A DNA stretch of 62,648 nucleotides from Myxococcaceae bacterium JPH2 (GTDB lineage: Bacteria; Myxococcota; Myxococcia; Myxococcales; Myxococcaceae). Each line of letters starts with the position of its first letter. Position 1 is the first letter of the stretch. The DNA lies in contig JAEMGR010000039.1 of the NCBI GenBank assembly GCA_016458225.1, positions 1 through 62,648 on the forward strand, read 5' to 3'. The translations under genes and the position numbers were made by a program. This document shows positions 43,838 to 55,852 of this stretch, piece after piece. Under the pieces are notes generated by a model. That model did not search any database and had not been told where the DNA came from. It saw nothing but the letters and a program-made list of their open reading frames with translations.

Positions 43838-44701
43838 ATGAACTTCAAGCAAGGCATTGCCCTCGCGTCCGCGCTCTGCGCGCTCGGCGGGGCCTCTGAA
43901 GCGCTCGCCACGTGTGATCAATCCGGCGCGAGCCAGGCCGACATCGACCTCTGGAACATCCACGGCTGCTGGTCGGACTTCTATGTCTGGCAGGCCAAGG
44001 CGTATGACCTGCGCTCCGGCGACTGGAGCGGGCGCGGCTGGAATGACGCCTGCAATGTGGCGCTCGAGTTCCCCAAGCACTGGAGCGCGGCCTATCTGGT
44101 GAGCTACGGGCTGGCGGACAATGTCTCGCAGTCCTTCCACGGCACGGTGGACTACCGCGCCACGGCGGAGGCGGCGAGCGGCAACTACCACGACAGCCTC
44201 TACCACTCGGTCACCGACGACGCGGGCATCTTCGGCCGCTTCACCCCGCGCATCTGGCCGTGGGACACGGACCGCGTGGAGACCGCGTGCCCGCTCTACA
44301 ACCGGACCTCCGCCAACGCCAACCCGGGCTCGCGCGGCGGTGACTTCATGCACGAGGGCTGGCACGCCAACTACGACAAGTATGGCATCAACAATGGTGA
44401 CCAGGGCGGCCACCGCGCCGGCCCCACGGGCGCCTGCACCATCAATGGCTGTGACTACTTCTACTTCCACGGCATCGGCGCGTATGCCTATGGCGCGATG
44501 TGGGAAAACAATGGCACCGCCAGCCGCTTCCACTCACCCAATCAGGTGCAGGTGGAATATCTCTGTGATGTCGCGGATCAGCCCAAGAGCTGGGTTCCCG
44601 CGTCGGTGAGACAGACGGCCGCCTCGGACGCCAACACGCGCGCCGTGACACGCTTCATCAACGGACCGGGCTATTCTTGCGGGAGCCCGCGGCCCTGGTA
44701 G
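43838..44701 (+). CDS. Secreted protein with HEGWH putative zinc motif
   Basis: 287-aa exported protein with a signal peptide (MNFKQGIALASALCALGG, cut near ALA-TC). FMHEGWHANYDKYG at residues 171-184 matches HExxH, so it may be a zinc-dependent hydrolase. Tryptophan/tyrosine-rich segments (NIHGCWSDFYVWQAKAYDL; DYFYFHGIGAYAYGAMWEN) and six cysteines suggest a disulfide-stabilised extracellular enzyme. I do not recognise the family. A kelch-like lipoprotein gene starts 13 bp after its stop. Confidence 0.6.
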   Translation: MNFKQGIALASALCALGGASEALATCDQSGASQADIDLWNIHGCWSDFYVWQAKAYDLRSGDWSGRGWNDACNVALEFPKHWSAAYLVSYGLADNVSQSFHGTVDYRATAEAASGNYHDSLYHSVTDDAGIFGRFTPRIWPWDTDRVETACPLYNRTSANANPGSRGGDFMHEGWHANYDKYGINNGDQGGHRAGPTGACTINGCDYFYFHGIGAYAYGAMWENNGTASRFHSPNQVQVEYLCDVADQPKSWVPASVRQTAASDANTRAVTRFINGPGYSCGSPRPW

Positions 44702-44714
44702 TCGGAGGTTGAGC

Positions 44715-45932
44715 ATGGCGCACCTGAAGCCAGTCCACACACCGCGTCGGGTGCGCCTGCCGTGGATGCTCGCCACCCTGTTGGCCTGTTGTTCATCCCA
44801 GCCACCCGCGACGGAGGGCACGGGCCAGTGGATGTCTGTCTCCACCGCGGAGGCCCCCACCGCGGGCCTGCATGACACCGCCGTGGCAGGAGAGCGCGAG
44901 GTCTTCGTCTGGGGAGGGCTGGGCGGCTGCACCGTGCAAGGCCTGTGCGGCACGGGCGCCCGGCTCGACCCCGAGACCAACACCTGGGCGCAGATGACCG
45001 AGGCGCGCGCCCCCTCGCCTCGCTATCTCCACACGGCCGTCTGGACCGGAGCGGCGTTGCTCGTCTGGGGCGGCGTGGGCTGCGGCACGAAGGGCACCGC
45101 CGGGTGCGGCGACGGCGCGGCCTACGACGCGCACAGCGACACCTGGACGCCGATGGCCACCGTGGGCGCGCCCTCCGCGCGTGGCTGGCAGGGCGCGGCG
45201 TGGACTGGCACCGAGATGATTGTCTGGGGCGGCGAGGAGCCCACGGGCCGGCGCGTGCTCGGAGATGGCGCTCGCTACGAGCCTCGGCGCGACACGTGGG
45301 TGGCGCTGCCCTCCACGGGCGCGCCGTCCGCGCGCCGCTACCACACCGTGGTGTGGACCGGCACCGAGCTGCTCGTCTGGGGCGGCAGCGGCGATGCGAC
45401 CCAGGACGTCGCGCTCGACGACGGCGCCGCGTGGTCTCCCGCGACGAATGCGTGGCGCCCGCTCAGCCGCACGGGCGCGCCGCGAGCGCGCTGGGCGCAC
45501 ACCTCCGTGTGGACCGGCACCGAGCTGATCATCTGGGGCGGCCTGGGCTGTACCCGCGACGCGAGCGGCGGCCCCGAGCGCTGCGCCGACGGCGCCCGCT
45601 ACAACCCGGCCCGCGACACCTGGACCGCCCTGAGCACCGCCCAGGCCCCGTCCGCGCGCACGGGACACACCGCGGTGTGGACGGGCCAGGAGATGCTCGT
45701 CTGGGGCGGCGCCGCGCTGCGGTGCGTCGACGGCAGCTCGGGTGCGTGCCAGGACGGTGCCGCCTATGCCCCTGTGACTGATTCGTGGCGTCCGCTGACC
45801 CGACGCGGTGCGCCACCTGCTCGCGCTTCTCACTCTGCCGCGTGGACCGGAGGCCACATGCTGGTTTGGGGCGGCGTGGCCAACGGCGGCAGCGAGGTGA
45901 CGCTCAACGATGGGGCCCTGCTCGCGCCATGA
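44715..45932 (+). CDS. Kelch-like repeat lipoprotein
   Basis: 405-aa lipoprotein. GGAGG, six bases upstream, supports the ATG at 44715 over a TTG two codons earlier. The signal sequence ends in LLACC. The mature part is a beta-propeller of at least six kelch-type blades, each with the core H(T/S)-x-VWTG-x-E-L-L-V-WGG (for example at residues near 107, 160, 212, 264, 325 and 377). Probably a surface adhesion or glycan-binding scaffold. The repeats are visible also at the DNA level as GTCTGGGGCGGC clusters. Confidence 0.75.
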   Translation: MAHLKPVHTPRRVRLPWMLATLLACCSSQPPATEGTGQWMSVSTAEAPTAGLHDTAVAGEREVFVWGGLGGCTVQGLCGTGARLDPETNTWAQMTEARAPSPRYLHTAVWTGAALLVWGGVGCGTKGTAGCGDGAAYDAHSDTWTPMATVGAPSARGWQGAAWTGTEMIVWGGEEPTGRRVLGDGARYEPRRDTWVALPSTGAPSARRYHTVVWTGTELLVWGGSGDATQDVALDDGAAWSPATNAWRPLSRTGAPRARWAHTSVWTGTELIIWGGLGCTRDASGGPERCADGARYNPARDTWTALSTAQAPSARTGHTAVWTGQEMLVWGGAALRCVDGSSGACQDGAAYAPVTDSWRPLTRRGAPPARASHSAAWTGGHMLVWGGVANGGSEVTLNDGALLAP

Positions 45933-46079
45933 CGCGAATTAGAATTCGAGGTTTATTTAGCGCCACGGGAATTCATTGTGAAACCAGCTTAACCTTTTGA
46001 CTTCGCGTCGTTCAGCCGGTGACGATTCCGACCCACGGCATCCTGATGGGGGGGCCGGCCAGAGCGAAGCGAGGTTCGA

Positions 46080-49166
<3,087 letters not shown>

Positions 49167-49171
49167 CCACC

Positions 49172-50515
49172 ATGACCATCCGACCGATGAAGAACCTGTT
49201 GGCGGCGCTCTGCGCCGTGATGGCCCTGGGCGCCTGTGGCAGCCTGGACGTACCCGACCTCAACAATCCCAGCCGCGATGACTTCGTGGAGAAGCCCACG
49301 CGGCAGGCGGTCGTCTCCGGCGCCACGGGCCTGTTGCTCGGGCGGCGCGTCGGCATCGCCGCGCAGAACGGCTACGTCGCGGAGCTGGGCGTGCTGGGCC
49401 GCGAGGCATACATCTTCGATGCCTCGGATCCCCGCTTCGTCACGGAGCTGTTGGGCCCTGCCCTCGACCCGGGTGGCCCGGTGTTCGGCGGCAACTTCTG
49501 GCTCAACCCCTACGCCAACATCCGCAACGCCAACACGGTGATGGACGCGCTCCCTCGCGTGGCGGGCATGACCGATGCGGAGAAGGAGGCCATCCGCGGC
49601 TACGCCAAGACGCTCCAGGCGTTGGACCTCCTCCTCGTCCTCAACACGCACTACGACAACGGCGTGGTGCTCGACGTGAACCGGCCGCTGGGCGACTCCC
49701 TGGCGCCCATCGAGACCGACAAGGCCAAGGTGTATGGCTTCATCGTCGGCCTGCTCGACGAGGGGCGTGACCACCTGCTCCATGGCGGTGACACCTTCCC
49801 GTTCGCCCTCAGCGCGGGCTTCAAGGGCTTCAACACCCCGGCCACGTTCCTCAAGGTCAACCGCGCGGTGAAGGCGCGGGTGGACGTGTACCGAGGCGAC
49901 TTCGTCCAGGCACTGGAGGACCTCAGCGGCTCCTTCCTGGATGTGAAGGCGGACCTGTCCGTGGGTGTCTATGACAGCTTCGGCTCGGGCTCCGGTGAGC
50001 TCGGAAACGTCCTCAACGGCCCGACCATCTTCGTCCACCCGTCCCTCATCACGGATGCGGAGAAGAAGGTGAATGGAGACCTGGACAACCGGGTGACGCG
50101 AAAGACGAAGAAGGGCGCGGCCGGCAGCGATCCGGACGGCAAGGTGTCCTCCGACATGGCGTTCACCCTCTACCCGGACAGCAACGCGCCGGTGACGATC
50201 ATCCGCAACGAGGAGCTCATCCTCCTGCGCGCCGAGGCCAACATCGGCCTGAAGAACTACCCGGCGGCGGCGGATGACCTCAACTTCATCCGCACCACGT
50301 CCGGAGGGCTGGCGCCCCGCTTCGACATCACCGAGGCCACGGCCCTGGACGAGTTGCTGAAGCAGAAGCGCTACTCCCTCCTCTTCGAGGGCGGCCACCG
50401 GTGGATCGACCTGCGCCGCTACAACAAGCTGGACACGCTGCCCCGGGAGTACAGCGACGCCCCCGTGCACAAGCAGTTCCCCATCCCCAAGCCCGAGATG
50501 GACGGACGGAAGTAA
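49172..50515 (+). CDS. SusD/RagB-like nutrient-binding lipoprotein
   Basis: 447-aa lipoprotein, 5 bp after the SusC-like gene. Signal sequence ends in LGAC (MKNLLAALCAVMALGAC); an alternative start is the second ATG at 49187. The RagB/SusD SRD-type N-terminus follows (LDVPDLNNPSRDDF). Later segments ILLRAEANIGLKNYPAAADDLNFIR and LLKQKRYSLLFEGGHRWIDLRRYNKL are the family's C-terminal hallmark. It forms the lid on the SusC barrel and binds the substrate. A perfect hairpin follows. Confidence 0.88.
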   Translation: MTIRPMKNLLAALCAVMALGACGSLDVPDLNNPSRDDFVEKPTRQAVVSGATGLLLGRRVGIAAQNGYVAELGVLGREAYIFDASDPRFVTELLGPALDPGGPVFGGNFWLNPYANIRNANTVMDALPRVAGMTDAEKEAIRGYAKTLQALDLLLVLNTHYDNGVVLDVNRPLGDSLAPIETDKAKVYGFIVGLLDEGRDHLLHGGDTFPFALSAGFKGFNTPATFLKVNRAVKARVDVYRGDFVQALEDLSGSFLDVKADLSVGVYDSFGSGSGELGNVLNGPTIFVHPSLITDAEKKVNGDLDNRVTRKTKKGAAGSDPDGKVSSDMAFTLYPDSNAPVTIIRNEELILLRAEANIGLKNYPAAADDLNFIRTTSGGLAPRFDITEATALDELLKQKRYSLLFEGGHRWIDLRRYNKLDTLPREYSDAPVHKQFPIPKPEMDGRK

Positions 50516-50531
50516 TCGTTGAGACGTGAGG

Positions 50532-50564
50532 CCCCGGCGCTCGCCACCACCGGCAGCGCCGGGG
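50532..50564. terminator. Hairpin terminator after the SusCD operon
   Basis: CCCCGGCGCT (50532-50541) and AGCGCCGGGG (50555-50564) are perfectly complementary, with a 13-nt loop. It is shared with the convergent hydrolase gene ending at 50589. Confidence 0.7.
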
Positions 50565-50588
50565 TCCTCCCCGCAGGCTCGAAGCGCG

Positions 50589-51773
50589 CTACTCGGAGAG
50601 CAGCTCCGACCAGAAGCCCACGAGCCGCCACGCATCCCTGAGCCCACCTGCCCTGTCCAACTCCGCGTGCGTGACGAGCGGGGTGATCAACAGGTGCACG
50701 TCGGTGCCCGGCTCCAACGAGCGCGCCAGCGACGCGGACTCAATGGACGGGATGACCGAGTCCTCCGAGCCATGCACCAGGTACACCGGCGCGATGGGAT
50801 GCGGTGCCCGCTCGGGTGACATGCCCAAGGTCTCCCCCAAGCCTCTCGAGAGCGGCAAGAGCCACGTGCCCAGCGACGCGACATTCCGCTGATTGACGAA
50901 GCCCATGAGCGAGGCGGCCGGCTCGGCCATCTCCGTCTGGAGTTCGCGAGCCCGCGCGAACGTCGCCTCCGCCCTCTTGCCATCCGACAGCGTCAGGTTC
51001 GACGCGCGCAGGAAGGTCAGGATGCCGACCCGCAGCGGCTCCAGTTGCTCGGTCGGGACAAACCGCTCCAGCAGGTTCAAGAGCAACACCGCCACGCCGT
51101 AGTCGTGGGGCGCGCGACGCACCCCGTCTGCCTGCACGCCCGTGCACAGGAAGGTCAGCACCCGGCTCAGGTCTCCGTGCCCGCCAAAGGACAACACCGC
51201 GGCCACGTGGGGATACAGCTCGGGCCTCCCGGCGGCAATCACAGACATGCCGCCGGAGAAGCTGATGCCAAACAAGTCCACCTTCCCGTCAGGCACCAGG
51301 TCCGCGCGCTCGGCCACCCACAGCGTCGCGTCCGTGATGACGTCCGGAATGCGCGGCGAGATTTCATAGTGGAGCAGGTCCGGTGGCTCCGGGGTGAGCA
51401 CCGGATGGCCGCCCGCCGCGAGGTCTCCCGCGAGCTTGCGCAAGCGCGGTTCGTCAATGCCATCCGAGTGCACGCCGGACGTGAGCACCACGAGCCGTCC
51501 GCTCCGCTGCTCGGGCAAGTACAGGCGTCCACGCACGTCGCCGTGGCGGGTGGGGATCTGCAGCTCGGAGGTCTGGAACGGACCCGTTCCCCAGCCGCCC
51601 ACGAAGCCCGCCACGGAGCCTGGGAGTCCCGCCGCGCGCACGACGAAGGACAGCCCCCGAACCCAGGGCGGGACCACGAGCCCCGCCGCGAGCAGAACGA
51701 CCCCCAACGCCACCCAGGGGCGCCACCGTGGCGCCCGCTTCCCTACTGCATCAGGTGCTCGACGAACGTGCAC
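50589..51773 (-). CDS. Membrane-anchored alpha/beta hydrolase
   Basis: 394-aa protein with an N-terminal TM (WVALGVVLLAAGLVVPPWV). The alpha/beta hydrolase nucleophile elbow is GISFSGG; the acid and base are likely Asp in HGSEDSVIP and His in LVTHAELD. GGAG lies 6 nt before the GTG start, which overlaps the 3' end of the upstream kinase gene by 31 bp, so the two genes are co-transcribed. Substrate unknown; an esterase or lipase-like role in the envelope is plausible. Confidence 0.7.
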   Translation of the reverse strand: MHVRRAPDAVGKRAPRWRPWVALGVVLLAAGLVVPPWVRGLSFVVRAAGLPGSVAGFVGGWGTGPFQTSELQIPTRHGDVRGRLYLPEQRSGRLVVLTSGVHSDGIDEPRLRKLAGDLAAGGHPVLTPEPPDLLHYEISPRIPDVITDATLWVAERADLVPDGKVDLFGISFSGGMSVIAAGRPELYPHVAAVLSFGGHGDLSRVLTFLCTGVQADGVRRAPHDYGVAVLLLNLLERFVPTEQLEPLRVGILTFLRASNLTLSDGKRAEATFARARELQTEMAEPAASLMGFVNQRNVASLGTWLLPLSRGLGETLGMSPERAPHPIAPVYLVHGSEDSVIPSIESASLARSLEPGTDVHLLITPLVTHAELDRAGGLRDAWRLVGFWSELLSE

Positions 51774-53623
51774 AACCGCTCCCGCTCGAATGGCTTCTCC
51801 AGCAGTTCGCGGGCCCGGTGTCCCACGAACTCGCGAGCCTGAGCAGTGAACGCGCCTCCGGTCATCAACCCCGTGTGCGGCGCCAGCTCGGGAGCCAGCC
51901 GCTCCAGCTCCACGAGGAAGTCCATCCCGCTCATTCCCGGCATCATCAGGTCGCAGAGAATGGCATCGAAGCGTTCCCCGTGCGACAGGCGTTGCAGCGC
52001 CTCTCGCGCGTCTTGGAACACGTGCACGTCGTACAGGTCTCGCAGGAGCCGGCTCACCGAGCTGCCCACGGAGGGCTCGTCATCGATGAGCAACAGGCGG
52101 CGGCGGTCTCCCGGCAGTGACATCCCCGCCAGCCGCGGGCCCACGGGCGCCGACACATGCGCGGAGAGCGCCGGCAGCTCCACCCGGAACGCGCTGCCGC
52201 GCCCCGGCGTGCTCAGGACATCGATGCGGCCCGCCATGGCCTGCACGATGGTGAGGCAGATGGACAACCCGAGCCCCGTCCCCACGCCCGTGGGCTTGGT
52301 GGTGAAGAACGGATCGAAGATGCGGTCCTTCACCTCGGGCGTCATGCCTCGCCCGTTGTCCTCCACCTCCAGCATCACGTAGCCGCTGCGGCCCGGCCGC
52401 GCCGAGACCCGGATGCGATTCTCCTCGGCGGGACGCTCTGGAAAGGCCTGGAGCGCGTTCACCAGGAGGTTGACGAGCACCTGCACGAGCCGGCCCTCGT
52501 TGCCGTGCACCGCCAGCACCGGCTCCAGCGAGCACACCAGCCGCGCGCGGTGCTGCATCTCGTTGCGCACGAGCCGCAGCGCGCCTTCCACGGCGCTGTG
52601 CACGTTCACCGGCCCGTGGTGCTCCTCGTCGGTCCGCGAGAACGTGCGCAGGTCTCGCACGATGGTGCGCACGCGGCCGGCACCTTCGAGCGCCTCGGCC
52701 ACCACCTGTCGCAGCTCGCCCAGGTGCTCGGCCGGAAGCGCGGGCTGAGCCAGCCGCTCCCACAGGTAGGACAGGTTGGAGGTGACGTAGGCGAGCGGGT
52801 TGTTGATTTCATGCGCCACGCCCGCCGCGAGCGTGCCCACGGAGGCCATGCGCTCGGCCAGGCGGAGCTGGTGCTCCAGGCGCTTGCGGTCGGTGACGTC
52901 GCGGATCACGGCGACGAGGAAGGGCTCGCCCTCCTCGCTCGTGAAGGCGGCCTTCTTGGTCACGAGGCAGCGCGAGTGCCCCGCGCTGTCGGTGAGCAGC
53001 TCCTCGTTCTCGTCGCCCTGGCGGGTGCGGAAGACGCGCTCGTCCTGCCGCCAGAAGACCTCCGCCTCGTGGGCGGGAACGAACTCGTAATCCGAGTGCC
53101 CCAGCAGCGCGGACGCCTCGTGTCCCATGAAGCGGCAAAACGCGCTGTTCATCGCGACCCAGCGGTGCGCGCGGTCCTTCACGAAGAGCGGATCCGGCAC
53201 GGCGTCGAGCGCGTTGCGCAGGAACGCCACCGTGCGGCGCAACGTCTGGAGGTCCTCGCCTCCGTCCGCCTCCAGCCGGCGGCGCAGCGCCACCAGCCGA
53301 GCCCCCCACGCCGAGCCGGGCGGCCGGGCACACTCGTCCGCGCCCGCCAGGGCGAGCGCCTCCGCGTCGGAGTCACCGCGCGACGTGAGCACGACCAGGT
53401 GCGTGCGGAGCGGAGCGCGGTGCGCGTGCAAGTGGCGACAGCGGGCCACGAGGGTCTCCAGCGGCCCTCCCGCGTCCCACAACACCACCAACCCATCCGG
53501 GACGGAGTCAGGCGGCGCATCCACGCAGAGGACGCGACACCCACGACCGGTCTCGGTTTCGCGCAACCCCCGCTCCAGCGTCACGACCTCGGACGCCGGC
53601 ATCGCCACCAGCAATGCGTGCAC
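51743..53623 (-). CDS. Hybrid histidine kinase: pseudo-receiver, PAS, kinase, receiver
   Basis: 626-aa soluble sensor. I chose the GTG at 53623, preceded by GAGGAG at good spacing. A TTG at 53704 or ATG at 53659 are alternatives without SD. Residues 1-100 resemble a receiver domain lacking the acidic pocket. A PAS domain (DAVPDPLFVKDRAHRWVAMN to VIRDVTDRKRLE), HisKA (AAGVAHEINNPLAY), HATPase (VLVNLLVNALQAF; VEDNGRGM; GTGLGLSICLTIV) and a C-terminal receiver with Asp in LCDLMMPGMSG follow. Output partner not visible. Confidence 0.85.
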   Translation of the reverse strand: MHALLVAMPASEVVTLERGLRETETGRGCRVLCVDAPPDSVPDGLVVLWDAGGPLETLVARCRHLHAHRAPLRTHLVVLTSRGDSDAEALALAGADECARPPGSAWGARLVALRRRLEADGGEDLQTLRRTVAFLRNALDAVPDPLFVKDRAHRWVAMNSAFCRFMGHEASALLGHSDYEFVPAHEAEVFWRQDERVFRTRQGDENEELLTDSAGHSRCLVTKKAAFTSEEGEPFLVAVIRDVTDRKRLEHQLRLAERMASVGTLAAGVAHEINNPLAYVTSNLSYLWERLAQPALPAEHLGELRQVVAEALEGAGRVRTIVRDLRTFSRTDEEHHGPVNVHSAVEGALRLVRNEMQHRARLVCSLEPVLAVHGNEGRLVQVLVNLLVNALQAFPERPAEENRIRVSARPGRSGYVMLEVEDNGRGMTPEVKDRIFDPFFTTKPTGVGTGLGLSICLTIVQAMAGRIDVLSTPGRGSAFRVELPALSAHVSAPVGPRLAGMSLPGDRRRLLLIDDEPSVGSSVSRLLRDLYDVHVFQDAREALQRLSHGERFDAILCDLMMPGMSGMDFLVELERLAPELAPHTGLMTGGAFTAQAREFVGHRARELLEKPFERERLCTFVEHLMQ

Positions 53624-53752
53624 GCCTTCGCTCCTCGGTACCGCCCACGCCGGACACATGAACGGCCCGGCCCGGATTACGGACGGGTGCTCCCCGTGAG
53701 TCAACGCGGGGCGGAGCTGACCACGTCACGATGCAGTCGGGTCTCGTGAGAC

Positions 53753-54703
53753 TCAGGCGCGACGGCCAGAGCGAGCAGCCAGCTTGGGGCCCACCTGGCA
53801 CACGGAGAGCAGCGAACACCGTGCACAGCGGGACGCCTCGAGCTGAGCCGGGCAGGCACCACTCATCCCGAAGTGGCACAGGGCGAAGTCGAACCGGACT
53901 GGATCCTCCGGATCAATGCGTCGCAGGGCCGCCGTCACCTCCTCGGCCGTGCGCCACGTCAGGTCCGTGCGCGCGGTGAGGCCCAGGTGCTGGGCCATGC
54001 GCCCGATGTGAGTGTCCAACGGGATGACGAGCGCGGAAGGAGGTATCCGCTTCCAGATGCCGAAGTCGACCGCGTCCGGACCTCGCACCATCCAGCGCAG
54101 GTAGAGGTTGAGGCGCTTGGCGGCTCCAGCGCCCAGGGGCGAGGGCAGCAGGTGGTGCAGGCCCCGCTCAGGCCCGAGCTTCGCGCGCAGCGGCTCCATG
54201 GGGACCTGCCGCAGCGTGGTGGTGAAGACATCCAGCGCGCCGTGCAGTGTCCCGCGCTCCGCCAGTCCTCGCGCGAACACCGCCTCCAGGCTGCCGTGCT
54301 CGCGCAGCGCGCGCCCCATGCCCATCAGCAGCACCGCCACGTCGGTGCCCACGTTGAAGCGGTAGACGAAGCCCTCCAGAAGTGCGCGGGCCCCCTCCTC
54401 CTTGAGGCCCCGCACGAACGCGGCCGGAGACGCCCCCATGCGCTGAAGCAGGGAATCGACCTTGGGACGGAACAGGTCCGCGCGCCCATACGCGAGCGCC
54501 GCCGCGAGCAGCGCGCTCACCTCGATGTCGCGCGGATCCGAGTAGCGATGGGGAAACTCCACCGGGTCGAACCCGATGCGCGCGCGCTCGTCCATCGCGG
54601 ACACCAGCGCCTCCAAGCGGGGCCGCAGGAGGTCCACCGCCCGCGGCGACAGTGCCGCGGACGTGGACTTGCGAGCCTTCGTGGCGCGGCGCGCTCCGGG
54701 CAC
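53753..54703 (-). CDS. TIGR02757 (DUF2400) family protein
   Basis: 316-aa protein. Hallmarks are RYSDPRDIEVSALLAAALAYGR near the N-terminus and VIPLDTHIGRMAQHLGL later, both typical of TIGR02757. The C-terminus carries CPAQLEASRCARCSLLSVC, a C-x8-C-x2-C-x5-C arrangement close to the iron-sulfur loop of endonuclease III-type DNA glycosylases, and the LDTHIGR segment fits an HhH-GPD-like fold. Function is unassigned; nucleic-acid repair is an attractive idea. GTG start 2 bp after the MogA/MoaB gene. Confidence 0.78.
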   Translation of the reverse strand: MPGARRATKARKSTSAALSPRAVDLLRPRLEALVSAMDERARIGFDPVEFPHRYSDPRDIEVSALLAAALAYGRADLFRPKVDSLLQRMGASPAAFVRGLKEEGARALLEGFVYRFNVGTDVAVLLMGMGRALREHGSLEAVFARGLAERGTLHGALDVFTTTLRQVPMEPLRAKLGPERGLHHLLPSPLGAGAAKRLNLYLRWMVRGPDAVDFGIWKRIPPSALVIPLDTHIGRMAQHLGLTARTDLTWRTAEEVTAALRRIDPEDPVRFDFALCHFGMSGACPAQLEASRCARCSLLSVCQVGPKLAARSGRRA

Positions 54704-54705
54704 GG

Positions 54706-55419
54706 TCAGCGGATCAGCTCGCGGACGACGTGGCCCAGCTCCGGGAGGATGAGCGACTCCAGGGCCAGCCGCACGGCCTGGGGCGAGCCCGGCAGCGCGA
54801 AGAGGATCATCCCCTGATAGGTGCCCGCCGTCGCGCGGGACAGCCACGCGGCGCTGCCCACCTGCCGGAAGGACAGCATGCGGAACAGCTCTCCAAAGCC
54901 TGGCAGCTCCTTCTCGAACAGCGCGCGCAGGGTCTCCACGGTGGTGTCGCGCCGGGCCACGCCCGTGCCGCCCGTGAAGAGCACCGCGCGAGCGCCCGCC
55001 TCGCGAGCCTGGGTCAGCGCCTGGCGGATGGCCTCGGGGTCGTCCTTCACCACCACGGTGCCGGCGATGCCGTGTCCGGCGGCCTCCAGCCCCTCGCGCA
55101 GCACTCGCCCGCTCTCATCCCGCGCCGCATCGCGGCTGTCCGAGCACGTGACGACGAACGCGCTGACGCTCACCGGGGCGTGAGCGCGGTGCTCCGAGGC
55201 GACATGGTCGTGACCGTGCTCGTGCGAGTGGTCATGCGCGTGGGTGTGCTCATGCCCGTGGCCGTGCGAATGAGCGTGCGAGTGTTCATGGCCGTGGTCG
55301 TGCGAATGATCATGGGAGTGATCATGCCCGGGGTCGTGTCCATGAGAGTTCGCATGGCCGTGGGCGTGCTCATGCCCGGGGTCATGGTCATGGTCGTGGT
55401 CGTGTCCGTCGTGTGCCAT
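54706..55419 (-). CDS. MogA/MoaB-family molybdopterin protein with histidine-rich extension
   Basis: 237-aa protein. Residues 1 to about 82 consist almost only of His, Asp, Gly, Glu and Ser, with more than 30 histidines in HDH/HGH/HEH pairs, resembling the metal-binding tails of UreE, HypB and ZIP transporters. The rest is a MogA/MoaB fold: VVTCSDSRDAARDESG, VLFTGGTGVARRDTTVE and ALPGSPQAVRLALE. Mog proteins adenylylate molybdopterin before metal insertion, so the tail may deliver or buffer a metal (nickel, zinc, copper or molybdenum chemistry is not distinguishable). Next to a Rieske gene. Confidence 0.82.
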   Translation of the reverse strand: MAHDGHDHDHDHDPGHEHAHGHANSHGHDPGHDHSHDHSHDHGHEHSHAHSHGHGHEHTHAHDHSHEHGHDHVASEHRAHAPVSVSAFVVTCSDSRDAARDESGRVLREGLEAAGHGIAGTVVVKDDPEAIRQALTQAREAGARAVLFTGGTGVARRDTTVETLRALFEKELPGFGELFRMLSFRQVGSAAWLSRATAGTYQGMILFALPGSPQAVRLALESLILPELGHVVRELIR

Positions 55420-55460
55420 GGGGTACCGCTCCTTCTAGGTTCCGAGGGCGCGAGGCGCGC

Positions 55461-55775
55461 TCAGGCATCGGGCAGTTCGATGACGAGGTCGCCCTCATCC
55501 ACACCCACCGTGACCGTCGGCTGGTCGTCGCAGACCCCCGGCGACGTCACGTTCTGGCCTGAGTCCATGTCGAACCCGACCTCGTGGCAGGGACACACCA
55601 CGGTGTTGCCCTCGATGCGGCCACCCGATAGGAGGCAGCCTGCGTGGTTGCACCAATCATCCAGGCCCTTGTAGCGCCCGTGGATCTTCGCGATGCACAC
55701 GTTGCGCTTGCCGACCTCGTAGCCTCGCATCTCCCGTTCGGCGAAGTCCGCCGGGCCGAGCTTGATTCGCGTCAT
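55461..55775 (-). CDS. Rieske [2Fe-2S] ferredoxin
   Basis: 104-aa soluble Rieske protein. Start at MTRIKLGPADFAE. The cluster ligands lie in WCNHAGC and CPCHEVGF (CxH ... CxxH), with the expected spacing. It has no TM and resembles the small ferredoxins of dioxygenase systems or NirD-like subunits. It is 41 bp upstream of the MogA/MoaB gene on the same strand and divergent from PolX. Partner oxygenase not in the window. Confidence 0.82.
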   Translation of the reverse strand: MTRIKLGPADFAEREMRGYEVGKRNVCIAKIHGRYKGLDDWCNHAGCLLSGGRIEGNTVVCPCHEVGFDMDSGQNVTSPGVCDDQPTVTVGVDEGDLVIELPDA

Positions 55776-55852
55776 CGCGCCTCTTTTCCCACAACGCGGG
55801 TCCGCCTGCACTCCTGTTTCCCCGGCACTAGATTCCGGGTGGGATTCCCGAC

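Noticed and set aside
45933..46079. AT-rich gap before the SusC-like gene considered as an attachment site
   Set aside because: No integrase, tRNA or flanking direct repeats; probably only the promoter region (a TTGACT hexamer is present).
55195..55416. Possible CRISPR-like or satellite repeat
   Set aside because: The repetition comes from His/Asp/Gly codons of one protein; unit length and spacing are irregular.
54652..55674. Plus-strand frame with repeated Val/Met segments resembling a membrane protein
   Set aside because: It is the complement of the His/Asp-rich codons of the MogA/MoaB extension; the apparent hydrophobic stretch is an artefact.
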